Shown: positions 13,051 through 27,207, counted from the stretch's first letter. The stretch is 64,000 bases of DNA from Puffinus mauretanicus (GCA_023333565.1 JAJKFH010003438.1:82624-146623); one strand, 5' to 3'. Made by a program: numbers and translations. The notes: generated from the sequence alone by a model not told the origin.

Positions 13051-14941
13051 ATCAAACAAAAAATCTCCTTGCCATGTTATGAAAAATAGAGTATTTATTT
13101 TTTACCTGTCAGTAAAAGATTGGTTCAAGATCCGTTCCACCTATGCAAAATGGAAATTGTACTCTAATCCAGCATTTTTAAAAATTGCAAGATAATGGTT
13201 ATAGCAGGAAGGTTTTAACAGAAAGATTGTTTTCTCTAAATTAGTTAAGCAGTCCTTATCTTGAGGAGGTCTTCTGCTTATGGTGCTCTATTGTTCTATA
13301 GCCTACTGGGTAAGGTCCTCCAAAAAACTCATTTTGTGGTGCTAAAGAGAGTCTATATCCATTTAGTGGTATTAAGCTAATTGTTTCCTACGATAACACA
13401 TCAGGCTAACAGATCATGCCTAAGTAATGGTTTTTAACCCCTACCAGCATTTAGTTAAACCTATCCCCATTAAGAAGTGTCATGATCATTGCAATGCACA
13501 TTCTCCCACAAGAATACAACAAAATCAAAGAGAAGAGATGGCCAGCCACACTTCAGCCCGTTTTCTTCAGCTGAGAAACAACCATGTGAAACATATGAAT
13601 TCTATAAAATGGTCTGCCCTCCTGGTTCCTGGGAGCTGCAAGAAAAGTAACCTCCTCTTGGTCTTTCTGGCAATGGGTTTGGTGAGCCAACAGAGGGACC
13701 CTCTGATTCCATTATCTAAAACTGAGAACATGTAAACCACCCTCAGGATTTAAACTATTTCAAAATTCCTTCCAAACCTCAAAGAGAAGTTTGCCAAGAC
13801 AATCCTAAAACATAGTACTTCTCTATAAAATAATTTTAGAATTCTTCCACTTTATGTATCTCTCAAACATCTTGCCTGGTGTTTCTTGAAAATGTCTATT
13901 CTGACACCCTGTGTATACCAATGCGAAACTAGTTTTGTCTAATAAAGTTCAAAATCAAACTTATTCTAAGGAATAATACATTTATATGAAGTGTTCCAAG
14001 TAATACATATTGTACATTTAATAAAAATTATAATTAACGGTATTGTGATTCTATAGCTCACCCAAGTTAAAATTTCTATTGCATATGTAAAACATTAACA
14101 CATTTAGAACATGACAGTTGAAAATATCCCAGCTGCTCCAAAAACTGCAGTGGCATCTTACTATATTGCTAGTCAGCTGAAGAGCACGCCTTAATACAAA
14201 AGCAAATCACTGTCCCATTACATGTTTCGAAGTAGTTCTGCTGGTTTAAGTGTAGATATGAGTGTGACAACAATGAAGTAAATATTTAAGTTTTCTGAAA
14301 ACCACCCTTTGTAGATATCATTAACCTGTACCACAGAACCACAGCTAACTCAAACATGTTAGAACAATCTGGTTTTATAATAATGACCATTTTTTATGCA
14401 TAACTTCATATAAGCTCACAGTTGAGCTACCCAAATACTGTAGGCAACTGTAACTCTTTCACACATTACTGTCTTCCAAATTTACCATAAGGATTTTTTG
14501 GAAGTGCAGTTCCCCTCCATTGTTCCAGTTTTTTACAAAAAAAAATTGTGCAAAATTGAGAAGAACTCATCAATAGAGTAACTCTAAGCTGGTGAAAACT
14601 GTTCCGCTCTTTTTTCCCTTCTGTTTTTGATCTTCAAGTAACTGTGAATTGAATATGTCCCTTATTTATTAATTCATTCATTCATTTCTTAATTACTAAT
14701 CAACTGAGTACTGCAATTGCTAAAAAACTGTTCAGATTAATTCAGTGCAATCATTTTCAATCACACAGATCCATAAGCAAGTCCCTCTACAATGAATGGT
14801 AAAACTTGTATTGGCTTCAGTGAGATGGGTAATCGTCAAGCAAGTTCAAAGAGGATATTGTAAATATTTGCAGTTCATTCCCCTGAAGAAATCTAGCCTA
14901 GGCTTCTGTTTAGGCTGTAGGACATGAGAATGATTGCCAGC

Positions 14942-14961
14942 ATGGTCTCTGCAGAGACCAT
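14942..14961. repeat. Perfect 20-bp palindrome
   Basis: The half-site ATGGTCTCTG is followed immediately by its exact reverse complement, with no spacer. It resembles a symmetric protein-binding site in form, but no factor is recognised. Confidence 0.85.
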
Positions 14962-15098
14962 AGTGCCAGTGGAGACATCCTCCCACCTCAGGCAGCTGTT
15001 GTAATATTTAAGCATCTCTCTCTACTGTGGAGATTACCGAAGTGTTTCAAAGCAAAACACTGAACTAACATTTCCAAATATTTTCGTAAGAACATTTC

Positions 15099-15137
15099 TT
15101 TATAATATATTGGAACTGGGTTCCAACATATTATAAA
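15099..15137. repeat. Short-loop hairpin, 18-bp arms
   Basis: TTTATAATATATTGGAAC (15099-15116) and its near-exact inverse (15120-15137, 17 of 18 paired) are separated by three bases. The flanking T-rich and A-rich runs extend the symmetry weakly to about 15095-15141. Confidence 0.8.
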
Positions 15138-15335
15138 AAATGGCAGACATTAACAGAAAAAGAGATTTTTGTCTCATCATAACTGCACTTAGCAGTAAAC
15201 AAAGGAGATAAGAAATAATGCAAATTGGTTTTGCTCATATCAGAAATGTCTTCATCCAAAAACACCTCCTTACTTAAGTGTTCAGAATATCTGAAAACCG
15301 CTCTTTAAACATACTTAGTTTTTCCCATTTTATTC

Positions 15336-15935
15336 TGTCATGGTTTAACCCCAGCTGGTGACTAACCACACAGCTGCTCTCTCACGCCCCCCCCCCCCCC
15401 CGGTGGGATAGGGGAGAGAATCAGAAGAGTAAAAGTGAGAAAACTCATGGGTGGAGATAAAAACAGTTTAATAAGTAAAGCAAAAACCGTGCACACAAGC
15501 CAAACAAAACAAGAAACTCATTCACTTCTTCCCATCGGCAGGCAGTTGTTCAGCCATCTCCAGGAAAACAGGGCTCCATCACAGGTAATGGTGACTTGGG
15601 AAGACAAATGCCATCACTCCAAATGTCCTCCCCTTCCTTCTTCTTCCCCCAGCTTTTTATGCTGAGCATGACGCCATATGGTGTGGAATATCTCTGGCCA
15701 GTTGGAGGCAGATGTCCCAGCTGTGTCCCCTCCCAACTTCTTGTGCACCTCCAGCCTACTCGCTGGTGGGGTTGTGTGAGAAGCAGAAAAGGCCTTGACT
15801 CTGTGTAAGCACTGCTCAGCAATAATGAAAACATCCCTGTATTATCAACACTGTTTTCAGCAAAAATCTAAAACATAGCCCCATAGTAGCTAATATGAAG
15901 AAAATTAACTCTATCCCAGGCAAAACCAGCATACA
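15336..15935 (-). repeat. Solo LTR, same superfamily as the provirus (minus strand)
   Basis: On the minus strand it starts TGTATGCTGG, continues with a CCTGGGATAGAGTTAATTTTC-like block, and ends GGGGTTAAACCATGACA. The provirus LTRs end in nearly the same way (GGGGTTAAACCACGACA). The core promoter is also shared: an ATCATGCTCAG-type block precedes a TATAAAA-type box in the provirus, and GTCATGCTCAGCATAAAAA lies here (complement of about 15654-15672). A C-run at 15387-15401 corresponds to the G-run near the provirus LTR end. No internal retroviral sequence adjoins either edge, so it is a solo LTR left by recombination. A possible target repeat ATTC (15332-15335 and 15935-15938) overlaps the terminal base. 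Confidence 0.85.
15654..15660 (-). promoter_or_regulatory. TATA-like box of the solo LTR
   Basis: The minus strand reads ATAAAAA directly after the GCTCAGC block. In the provirus LTRs the equivalent position holds TATAAAA after GCTCAG. The first T is changed to C here, so the promoter may be weakened. Confidence 0.5.
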
Positions 15936-18900
15936 TTCAGATCTCATGTTTTACCCTGTACACTTTATTTTTGGTACTTTATAATAGCTATTGGTGTTTC
16001 TAATAAAAGCAAACCCTCTCTAACACATACAAAAACCTCCAGTTTCAGTACACATGATCACTCTGCAACCCCTCAATGCAATGGGAATCTAGTAATCCTA
16101 AGTGCTAGATATTCACAGTGGACCATTTTTTCCCAAATCCATAAACCGACTGAATCACAATATCTGAGCCGGATGTCAGGGGGTTTTTTTCTATATGTAA
16201 ATTGAGTGAGCAGTAATCTCAACATTGACTGAGGATTAAGTAGATGGTGAGAAAATGGAGATCCCCATGTACTCAGCAGTCCTTATAACTGCTAATTTAC
16301 TACATGATGCTAATTAAATGAGGCTGGCTTCATAATGGAAATATATGGTGCCTGAGTAGAAAAGCTGTTAACATAATTATATCTGTTACACAGGGGGTGT
16401 AGCAGATTGCAATTATTAGAAGACTGAGTTTAAGGCTACCTTGTGTACTCTGATGTTAGGAGTGGCTTTTGTACTCCTTCACTTCCCAAATAACACTCAA
16501 ACTCGGCGTTAAAACTTCTTTTTTCTCCTTACAGTTTCAAACACATGCTTTATAAAAATTAACTTACTCCCGTAAGTACTCAGTTTCCAAATGCAGTTCA
16601 TTTTTAACAGTTAAGGCAACTGTGGATACCCCTGGGCATCTTGTCAAAACATTACCACAGCCCTCCTTTGAATGATTGGTTATGTAAAAGCCCCACCTCA
16701 AGTCATGCACAGAAAGCTGGCCTGCAAGAACAAAAAAACCCAGCTCTGCCCTGTACCAGTGACTGCCTTGCCTGTCACCCCCTTGTCACCTCTTGGGGGT
16801 TCATGGCAGAGTGTCTATAGAGTTTTCTTAAAGTCAAAGATTTTCTAAAGCAAGTCTGCATTACCTAACTTTATTACGTTTCCCAGAATCCCCATTTTCA
16901 CAAGCTATAAAATACTCTATATTCTATGATCAGGGGACTCTCAAAAACACATTTCAAAATAGCAACACATGATGTTAAAAGCAGGCACACTAGTGTTTCA
17001 AATTCAGTTCAGCACTTCAAGAAAAAATAATTAAGGGATAATGTTCACCGTGGAGGAGTATTCAGGCTTTAAAAAGCTTTTGCGGATGATTAAAAAAAGT
17101 GAAGGGATGCCAAGGCATTTAATAACCACAAAAGCTGTTTATTGTGAGTGTTTTCCAGTACCATGAACGCTGTGTCTATTAAACAAAGAAAAAGAAAAGA
17201 AAAGAAAAAAAAAAAACAACTACCCTCAAAGTCAATAAACAGAAACATAAAAATGGCTAACATTGTTTTTCTCAACTTCTGAACTTCTCTGCTGTCTGCT
17301 GCTACAAGTGCATTTTAGAGGCTAATGACCCCTAACCTTCCCTTAGGAAATGTGCATTTGAGAACCTCTGTTTCAGTCACTACTATCCAAAAGGTATTTA
17401 CTTTTAGCTAACCATCCTTTCACTCCCAGAAGTGGAGATCCAGGGAAGCCACAGAAATACCGCAAAATACTGGGGAAGAAAGGTATGAATGTACACTAAC
17501 TAGCTTCACAGCAGTGTACTATTCTGTTTCTTTTTCTCTTAAAGCGTAAACACAATACCTGAATGCCTAATGAAATCTTCAGCACAATATAAAGAATTCT
17601 TTCTTCAATACCTTTTTGTTCTTATTTTCTTCCCATTTGCTTGCTATTCTTTCATGTCTTTTTCTTCTCCCGCATTTCAGATTCTTGCTTATACTTTTTA
17701 TATTCATCTCCTCTCCCCTCTTTTCCACGCTCTTAGTCCCTCTGCAGTCTCTGTTCTTTTCTCAAAGCCTTTGCTACTCATTTTTCTTGCTCAAATCATT
17801 GCTTCAGTCTCCAGAATTCCCATATAGATCTTGCAAGCAGAAAGTGTTTTGCCAGAGGTTTGAAAAGCAAAGGGGCATCTGCTGCCTACCCTTAAATTAC
17901 ATGTCCCCCTATTATACGTTCATCTTTTCCTAACTCTCAGAATGAGAGTGATAAGATATAAGAGGGGATGAATGAAAGTACCAGAATCTCAGAAGGAGCG
18001 AGAAGGAACCAGGAGCCTGTGACTTCTCTTAACTTGGAGGAAATCATTGCTTGATCAAGAACAACTTGCCAAGACTAGTTCTGAGTCGTTCTTTTCTAAG
18101 TCTTCAAAGGCCATCAGTCCGATGTTACTTAGGACATCTAGCTGTCTAAAACAGAAACATGAGGGAAGGTGTTAAAATTTTATAAGAATCAACATTACAT
18201 TTTAAGAGAAACAGTATGTGTGCAACTTGGTGCAATCTAGGTATCAGTTTCACTTTGCAGCCAATCCACTTTGTCGAAGTGCCTAATTTGTTTAACTATA
18301 CTATATTGCCAGTGTGTCACTCAGATTAAGTGAGAGTAAGCATTTGTCCTCAGATTGATCATGCCTAGTTCAATGCCTAAGCTTTAAATAAAGCTCCCCA
18401 GTGCATCTGAATTTCAATTCTTAAGCCAGTTTTGGACTACATCTCTAATTTCACTATAATGAAGTGATAAAGAAGATTAATGAGAATTCTTTCTCTACCA
18501 GAAAAAGAAAAAGGGTATTTCACTGTTTGACCATAAGCTGGAGAAGCCTGAAGTGTGAAGGCTGCCAGAAAACAATGCTGCAGAAAGCAAATCCCCAGAT
18601 GGTGAAGTGCTGAGAAATGTGTAAGCATTAAAAAAAAATGTTTCTGAATGATAGGGTAATACACGTCTCAGCCATCAGTGTCGAGTGACCTGTTTGTGAC
18701 AGTTCACCTTGTCTAATGTGACCATGAACAGCTGTTTGCCACAGCTAAATGTTGTAACATAAAAGCCAGGGAGACAAAGGAAGTTCAAGTCATTTATGGT
18801 CTACCCACAAAAAGCTCTGCTTTACTCTGTTAGCAGTTGCAATACCAGTGAAGTACTGGAAAAAGCCAAGAGGACTTTATTGAATTTGTAAGATTTTCCA

Positions 18901-21900
18901 TATGACAACTGCCTTAAATGCGCCTGATGAATTCTTCTGTTGTGCAGACTCTTATGCCGTGTCATTCTTTGGGTATAAATAATCATTAAAATAAATGAAT
19001 AGCAATTGTAGTAATTGTATCATGACCTCCTGGTGATTGGACTATGGCCATCTAATTGCCTGTCAGTGTTCAGGGGCCTAGATCTACAGCTGTGACTGAT
19101 CATTAGGGCTCAGGGAAAGGGCTGTGCTAGCTTATTCACCTGTGAGACAGTTCAGTTTCATACAGTATAATTTAGAACAAATTTTAGGTAGCTATGATTT
19201 CTGGGAGGTGCAGAAAAAGTGAAGCTGCAATACAGCATGGGGCAAGGAGCAAAAGCCTTCCCTGTGTGGCCTTGTTACACTCATCTAACCCTTCTCAGTA
19301 CAGGCATGCTGGATTTAGGACCAAAATTCACACCAAGCAGGACCCACCCCACTCAAACACTTCATCGATTTTCCTGCAGCAGGGAAACATTTTCCCCAGT
19401 TTTGTAGAGCACTGAGCATGTTGGGGGCATTCAATAATTCATCAAGCAATTACACTAGCTAAGGAGAGAGAATCCAAAGTTTACAACTCCTACAGTTATA
19501 AAAACAATCTGAAAATTCTTAGAAATTCTTAGAAATCTTACTTCTTCTAAGTATGTTTTAATTTTTTTAGTGCCTACAGTGAATTTTTAAACAATTATGC
19601 AATCTTCGTGATGTGAAACCTGTACATTTTAAAAGCAGTTATGAGATTATTTAAGTCCTCTGAGGCGTTACTGTTTCAGAAGTATTCATACACTGAACAA
19701 AACAATCATATAGAACAAAGACAGTGAGTAAGTATTTTCTCACAGGACAATGGGATCAAGTCTTTCAAAACAGTTTCTGTAACTGGTAAAGATAAGAAGT
19801 ACCTCAGAGGCCCTGTGGATTAACAGGTTTCTTGAAAAAGGGAAAAAATGTCCCGATAACTGAGTACAGAAGTAACTCAGCGGCACTTCTAGTCAAACGA
19901 GAGAAACTTCCCACTCTAAGACAGGCAAACAGACTGTCAGACCCACAGGGAAAGTTACGGGGTGTCTAGAATATCATCAGCTCACAAAACTGGTATTTAC
20001 ATCATCAGGCCTGCTCATTCACCTACTCCAAATTACTATACCTGTATATAAAAATAACATCCTTCTAAAAGCATATTAACAGGATGATATGCCTCTCTTG
20101 CAATGACAGCAGTGCTAGTAAAATTGATGAGAAGCCTGAATTTTTCTACCTTCTACCAGTACACAGCTAGAATATTGATCGCCTTCTCCTAACCCTCAGC
20201 AGATTTCCCTGTTGCCTGCCCTCCTTCTCAAGGATCCAGACACCATCAGACAACTGTGTCTAGATGATTTGCTCCTTCAGTTGGTGCAACGGGGAGAAAC
20301 CAACAAAGCCTTCAGTGTGAAGGGAGCTTAAGCATCCACAAGGATCACATTATTGAGTTCTGCAGGTGGTATTTGATAAACAGATTACAGATTATTTTAA
20401 CAAGAGATTCAACTTTCTTACAGTAGCCAGAGGATCAGGCTCACCCAAACTCTGTTCAATGCAAATCCCAGGGTAGTGAAGAGGTGATGTTTCTGAGATA
20501 ATTTTCCACTCCTCTGATTCCCTGCCTGACTGGTTTCCAAAGTGAAGGTATACTCTATGTTTCAGATGTGTTACAGTGATAACAGTGGTTCCCCCAACAT
20601 CATCTGCACACCCTAAAGACACTGAGCTCTCAAAAATCACCCTGTTCCTCTCAAATAATTTCCTCTCTCCAGCAGTGGCAAAACCGTAGCACAAAACCAG
20701 TCATAGACAGTATGGAGAGGAAAAAAAGCTGTTGCTTCTGTTTATAATTTGTACTAGTAGTATAGTCAGACCTGGCAGGTGAAGGTCAGCCGAGAAACAA
20801 TCAAATTTTTTATTAAACCACTCTTTTTTTAACAATCATTATAACTGGTAGTGAATGTATACCAAACTCACCTGTCAGCTCAAGGCTAGCATTTTTTTTT
20901 TCTCATTACAAACACATATTTTAAAATTATTGGAGCATCTATTCAAGCAACATCTAGACATTCTTAAAAGTGTTACAAACTGCTTGGTTTTTCATTCCTG
21001 CATAGTAATTTTCAAGAGTATCTTGCTCAGAAAACATATTTACAAGGACAATAAACTGTGAAGACTAAGAAAAGTTATTCAATACCAACTTAATAATAGA
21101 TTGTTCCATTTCATTTGGAGCTTTCTAAGAGAAAGTATTGGTTTTGGTTTTTAGTATTTCAGGTGGTCATCTAAGCCTAGATAACCCATATCTGCTCTAT
21201 TCCGTACTATTTACACTTACATGATCCTAGTAGCGTCAGGTAGGGAATGTTCTCCAAAACAGGAAATCAGTTCCTGGGCTGATTGCCAAGGACTATTACT
21301 GACTTCCATCCTCTTAGACCAGTACAAACCTTTAGCGCTTAGTGGGTTGAGAAGAATAAAACACAAGCCTCACCTATTCTCCACTCTGCGGCTGAAGGTG
21401 TAAGAAAAACAGGCACAGAACTGATACTTAACAATATTATCTTACCTGGGGAAGATACGAAGGGGAAAGAGGCAGCATATAATGCTGTTGTTCCTTGTTC
21501 CTTCTTTTTGCATTTGTAAAATCACAAACTGAACAATAGACACTGGCAAATGCCTTGTCTTATCTGTTCTAAATAGGATTTTATGTATCGTGTACACATA
21601 TAACAGGTATAAAGACTTACACCTGTACACAGGGAGATAATGGATCTCACATCTCTCAAGTTGTTAATATTTTCTTCTTCAAAAAACAGAAGACAGAGGA
21701 AATCTTTCCCTAACAAAACATTTAAACGGGGAAAAAATAATCTAGCTCAGCATCAGATGCTCTTTTGGTGTCTAAAGTTATCACTAAACTTCACATGAAG
21801 AACATTTATTTCTGTTATAAAAATATACTTATAAAAAATCTGCTCTGGGGAATGAATAATAGGCACTAAACACAAATACATTAAGGGCCAAATTGTCAAT

Positions 21901-23961
21901 GTCTTAAAATTCCACCCTAGGACTGTGTACACTCTGTCTTTTGCATTCTCAGAACCAATGTTTGGATTAGAAGATTGGGTATTCAAGAATGACGTTATCC
22001 ATATTTGCACAAAAGTGTCCATCTGTTCATGCAAAGCTAATTTTGGGTTCATCTGTGTACTGGGGATATTCACCTGAACCCAAACATTCTTTTATAATAT
22101 ATGTCAATTTTTGAAATCTTAGCCTTCATTTTGTCAGAGCCAATCTAATTTGCTATCCTGCTCCAAGGGTAGGAAACATATCATGCCCCAGCTAAATCAA
22201 ATAAGCATTCCTCCCTCTTCTTTGAGACGACTGGGACAGCAACGTGGGTCTTTTGCAGGTATGTACCCAGACAGGGACAGTTCCCCATCCTGGTATGCAT
22301 TTATAGTTAATCTAAAAGTCAGATAGGATTACAGTGTCTGTTCCTGGGAGAACACAGCTACGGCACCCAGCACTCTTCATGCCCCCAACTTTAGCCTTCA
22401 AACCATCTTATGGGCACTGCTGAGCATGAGGTTAATGGCTGGGAATTCTTTTTTGACTTTCTAACAACCAATTAGTCTGTCATCCCGATGCACAATATTC
22501 AGCTGACCTAATTGCCTTTAGCCAGCCTTCCTGCAAATGCTGGTTTTGGTCAGACTGGTACTGAAGTCCTTTTAAAATCCACCATGTATGTGAAGTGACA
22601 TTTATTTGTGTTAGTGAAGGTTTGGGTTTCTAAATACTGCAAAAAGCAAAATTCCTCCTAAATATACCACACTTTATTATCACCTACTTATTTCTTACCT
22701 ATTGAAAGGATAGAGACAATGAGAGATTTTAAATGAATGAAAGTATAGCACATTCATACCATAAATATAGTGCTCTTAAAATAGTACTTGTTTTCTTCAG
22801 CCTCACCTGGGAGATGTTTTAATTCTGTATGGCTAAAGAAAAAAGAAGAAAAAAGAAACAAAACTGCAGAAGGATTCTTGCTGCTGCAAAAGTGGATGAG
22901 AACATTTATCTTTTCATCATACATGAAGGTAGAAAATTATTTAAACATACTGTGGCTTCTAAAGCTCAGCTATGTCACTTCAAGGCATCTCTGCCAAAAT
23001 CTTATTTTTTATCATAATTGCTGTCCAAGGTTTTGACCTCAGCTAAAACTGTTGGTGAATTACCTTAGACTCAGTCTATGTGGACTAATATTCAAATAAC
23101 AGCTGCAAGATAAAAGTATCTCTCATATGTTATAAATCATGTTTTTTTTCCACACTGCAGGAACCTTTGGACACTGTCTCAGTGACTATTTCAATGTATG
23201 TTACATTATTATTTCACTGGCAGGTACTGAAGGCATCCTTGTTTGAAGACACATACTGTCTTAATTACACCACACACTCGTGTTTCGTGTTCCTTTGCAG
23301 ACGCTGTTACTCGGGCTATAATTGGATTGCTGGCACACAGCTACAAACCCAATAAAGAATCCTCTTTGGGTGCTGCCTACAATGTTCTGCTATTTCATAT
23401 GAGAGCTCCTTACATGGCCTGTTTATCTTAATTATTAAGTGGAGAGGAAAGGCTTATTTGGGATAAAATTTGATGTCAGCTGAACTCAGTGCAAGTTTTC
23501 ATGAATGTGAGCATATTGGACCATTAAAGACTTTTGCTGTCTTTTGTATTTTGTCAAAACTTAATCAGCTGAACTGTGCATGCATTGAAAGGTTTCAGAA
23601 ACATGCTGTCTCATATATATGTAAGTGCAGGATGCTAGCTGTGTATTTACACTTACAAAATGTGCTTTGTGTATATCTTTTTTCTTTTTTTTTTTTCCAA
23701 ATATACTGGAGTTTGTCCTTTTAATTTCTTTAGTATTATAGCATATGTACCATATTTTGCTACAGTTGCTATAGGAACAATATATTACTGAATAACAGAC
23801 AACATCTGGTAAACAGGATATAAAAGGACACAAATTGACACTCTCCTCAGCCAGGCTTTGGATATATTTGGACTTTTGCGAAGTATCCTTTGTGAAAAAT
23901 AAATCTAATGCCTTTGTTTCCTATATGGAACTCTTAATGCTTATCTGTCTTTTTTCTTCAG

Positions 23962-24096
23962 AAACTCCCTTGCTGTCAACTATACAGTGTTGTCCACCAG
24001 AAGAGAAGTTAATGAACCAAATAAAAATTCATATTACTTGGAAGGACAGGACACTACCAGAAGTGGCTTAACTACAGCGGAAGAAAACCTGCACTT
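23962..24096 (+). other. Candidate internal coding exon (unidentified host gene)
   Basis: A strong acceptor (TCTTTTTTCTTCAG ending at 23961) and a consensus donor (TT|GTGAGT at 24097) bracket 135 bases. Only one frame is open throughout: one leading base, 44 codons beginning NSLAVNYTVLST and ending AEENLH, then two trailing bases. The exon would be symmetric (phase 2 in, phase 2 out), which fits an internal exon. The peptide is polar with one N-Y-T sequon and matches no family I can name. A 135-bp open stretch between good splice signals can occur by chance in a window this size, so this stays a candidate. Confidence 0.25.
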
Positions 24097-27000
24097 GTGA
24101 GTATTTTTATAAATACAGCCCAGCAGGCATGGCATAGTATTGAGATGAGATTCTCTCTTTCTCCCTCCTTCTCTCAAATATTAAGCTATCCTATCTCACT
24201 CTCATTTTCCCCCCTTTATGTTAAAGAACATATATATTCATGAAAGAAATTATGGCAAGCTACACGCATTTAATTTGTAAAACTGGCAGGACTAGATTAC
24301 AGATAGCATAAGCGTTTTATTATCCATGAAGTTTCCTACCTATGGGAGAAACACCTTAAATAACCATCTCAACACACTTGTCATGTACACTCATGTCATG
24401 AGATTCAGTGTAGCTTTTGTAAATGTAAATGTTCTTGACTGAATAATGTATAAGAGGCTGAAGTCAGCAATACCTACAACAGTAACAATGTGTTATGTTC
24501 CATACATAATTATTAGTCAATGTGCTACATTACTAAAGAAGAATAATTTTGTTTAAAAACTAAGAAGGTTTTAAAATATGGCTTAGGTCATTTACAAAGC
24601 TACAGTCACTAAGATGAAGCACTGCTAGTACTGTTATCTAGCACCATGAATTCAAAACACCTGACTGAAAGAGGTTTTGTGCTGGTAATGTAAGTTCTCT
24701 GCTTCACCTCTGTAACATCTCTGACCTCTGTTCTTTCACCTTTTCTCCAACCCCATCATCAGCTTGGCCCACTGAAGACAAACATAAGATTGCTCTGCCT
24801 ATACTTCATGCTGACATGGCATGAGCTGGCTCTGATTCAAAAAGGGCAGGGATGTTTCTATGCTGATCTCCAAAGGGAAGAGGTTTACCAGTGGGAGAAG
24901 AATAGAGCTTAATATATTTTCTATTAATTCAGGGCAGCCTTGACCCCCTAAGCTTAGGGAAGACCCAAGGTTATGGCAACCTGTATGAAAGTCTCAAATA
25001 GCTTCCAGGTACTTTGAGAAGGCACCAAATAAAAAGTCAGCTTGAAACGGGGTATACTCTTCCACACCTCCTCCCGCATTTGAGGGTGGAAAAGAAGAAC
25101 TGAGAAGGGGCTTTGCTCAAGAATGCAGGCGTTTTATCGGTCCTCTGTACTTCGTCTTGTTCTCCTGAAAGTATGAGGATAATAGGGTAATAGGTTCTTG
25201 CTAATTTTTGTGCCATTAAATAAATGTGATTTGAAATAAAACAGAACTAAATCCCACACACTTACACTGCACATAAGTAAGTGACATAATGGATATCTCA
25301 AGGCATGAGATTTCATTGAGTTATTAGTCTTTCATTCCTCCCTCTCCCCTATCTTCCTGTCTTTTTCTGCTATCGCAAACAAACTCATTATCTATCCTCT
25401 TCAACGAATAAAGGATAAAGTGACTTATCAAAATGTCTCTTTTTGTGATATTTACTGTTATCAATAGTAGGCTTCTCTTCCATTTTCTTTGATTTAGATA
25501 TAAAACCCTTGTTTTGAAGAGACATTACCATTTTGTGTTAGGCCTAAAATGTTCTTTCTACCTAAGGTTAGTGAAGAATTTGTTTTTGTTTTTCATGTGT
25601 CACATCTTTTTATGTTCCAGGCTACTACTTATCTTTCTAATTTTCTCTTTTCTTTTGTGAAAATAAGGATATGGAAGCAGAAGAGTGTAACAGCATAAAA
25701 TGACTAAGACTGCGAAAGTAAAGTTATACATAGAAAGTGGTGCTTTTCAAATGGGAGTAATAACCTCCGAGTTGTAGTCTTCACAACAGAATAATTTTGT
25801 CGTGGAATCCTGGTGTCCAGATTCAAAATGAAAGAGCCAGAAGGGGAAAAGAAGGAAGGAAATAGCATATGAAGAGTGCTGACAGTAAGAATCTGGCACT
25901 TTGTAGCGTTCAAATACACAAGCTATCATGTTTAAATAGTAAGAATACCAATGTCCCATGCACAACTTTTGAACAATATGCAAAGAAACAATAACAAGTC
26001 AGGAAGAAATACTTGTCTTTGTATTTAAAACACTGCCTTGCATCTATTGTGACTATCAAGTGAAGCACATGAAAAGATTTGTTGCTCAGAAACCTCTTCA
26101 AGTTTCTGATTTGAAATTGTAAGCTGAAGTCATTGAGGATTTGGTCCATTTTTCATATAGAAATTCAGGCCTAATAAGTTGTCAAAGTGCCTCTCAGATG
26201 CTTCTGGTTTGCAGGGTTTTTTCATGCTCTATGCAATTTGATTCATTTATCTCTGCAGTTCTCACTTCTTAGGCAAGAAGTTACATTAGTACTTAATGCT
26301 GCTAGATTCTGAAATCTCTTTTTTGAGCTCATCTCAGCATTCTCCCATGTCCTCTTTGCTCTTCTAATTTTAAAAAATTACTCTTTTGCTGTGCATTGTA
26401 ACTTTGAGAACTACCATCAATTATTTTACATTGATTATTGTCTAATTTGGCTGATTCTGAGATCTCATCTTGATGTTATATGTCAATAACTTTTAAAAGT
26501 CTCCTTTAATACACACTTAATGGATAAGAGACAAGTGTAGACAGGATGTCTGAAGTTCTTTTATCACACAAAAACATTGATTAAGCTGGTTGAATTTGAA
26601 TGCACTGAAATGAAGATTAATCTACCATAATAACAGCACAATTTTCAACCTCAAGGAGTGAATTAAGTGATAACCCAAATGGCTTTAGTAACAGAATGAC
26701 CTTTTTTGCATTTCACAGCAGTTATTTACAGCTTTGGTCATCACTGTATTGTTTTATTGAAAGCACACTCAGGCAGATCTTCAATAGTTCCATTTAGAAG
26801 AAAGGGAAGAAAAATTCCCACATTGTGATGTCAACACACCGCTAAAATAGAGTTCCACGGTCAAAAGAGTAGTTTTTCACTCTGTGCCTTAAAAGCAGGT
26901 ATCTGGCCTGTCACTGCAGAAGTGGACATGTTTTTTTAAATAAATCTTTGCTGACAACCTAATACAAATTCCTGCACAATCTGTTATTATGCAAAGGAGT

Positions 27001-27207
27001 GATAAAGATGAAAACAGGACCAAGATATGTTTATTCTCCTGATGACAATGGTCAGCAGAGTGAGTTTGCACATATCAAGTTACAGATGATAATACAATTT
27101 ACGCAACACCTTTTCCAGTACTGTTTTTTATAGTTCATTTTCAGTACTCCTAATTTGTTTGTTATCTCCCTGCTGCAATAGCTTGGATTACAATTAACAC
27201 TAGGATT

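Larger units (their letters stand above)
8736..15335. other. Unannotated AT-rich stretch, no gene recognised
   Basis: No convincing gene. It holds an AAAACC-type simple repeat (9853-9897), a T-run (11597-11612), an 18-bp-arm hairpin (11349-11418), a 19-G run followed by a purine tract (12971-13050), a 20-bp perfect palindrome (14942-14961) and a short-loop hairpin (15099-15137). Confidence 0.6.

Noticed and set aside
20392..20694. A 100-codon minus-strand open frame with protein-like composition
   Set aside because: No recognisable domain, no strong splice or promoter context, and a frame this long is expected by chance in 64 kb.
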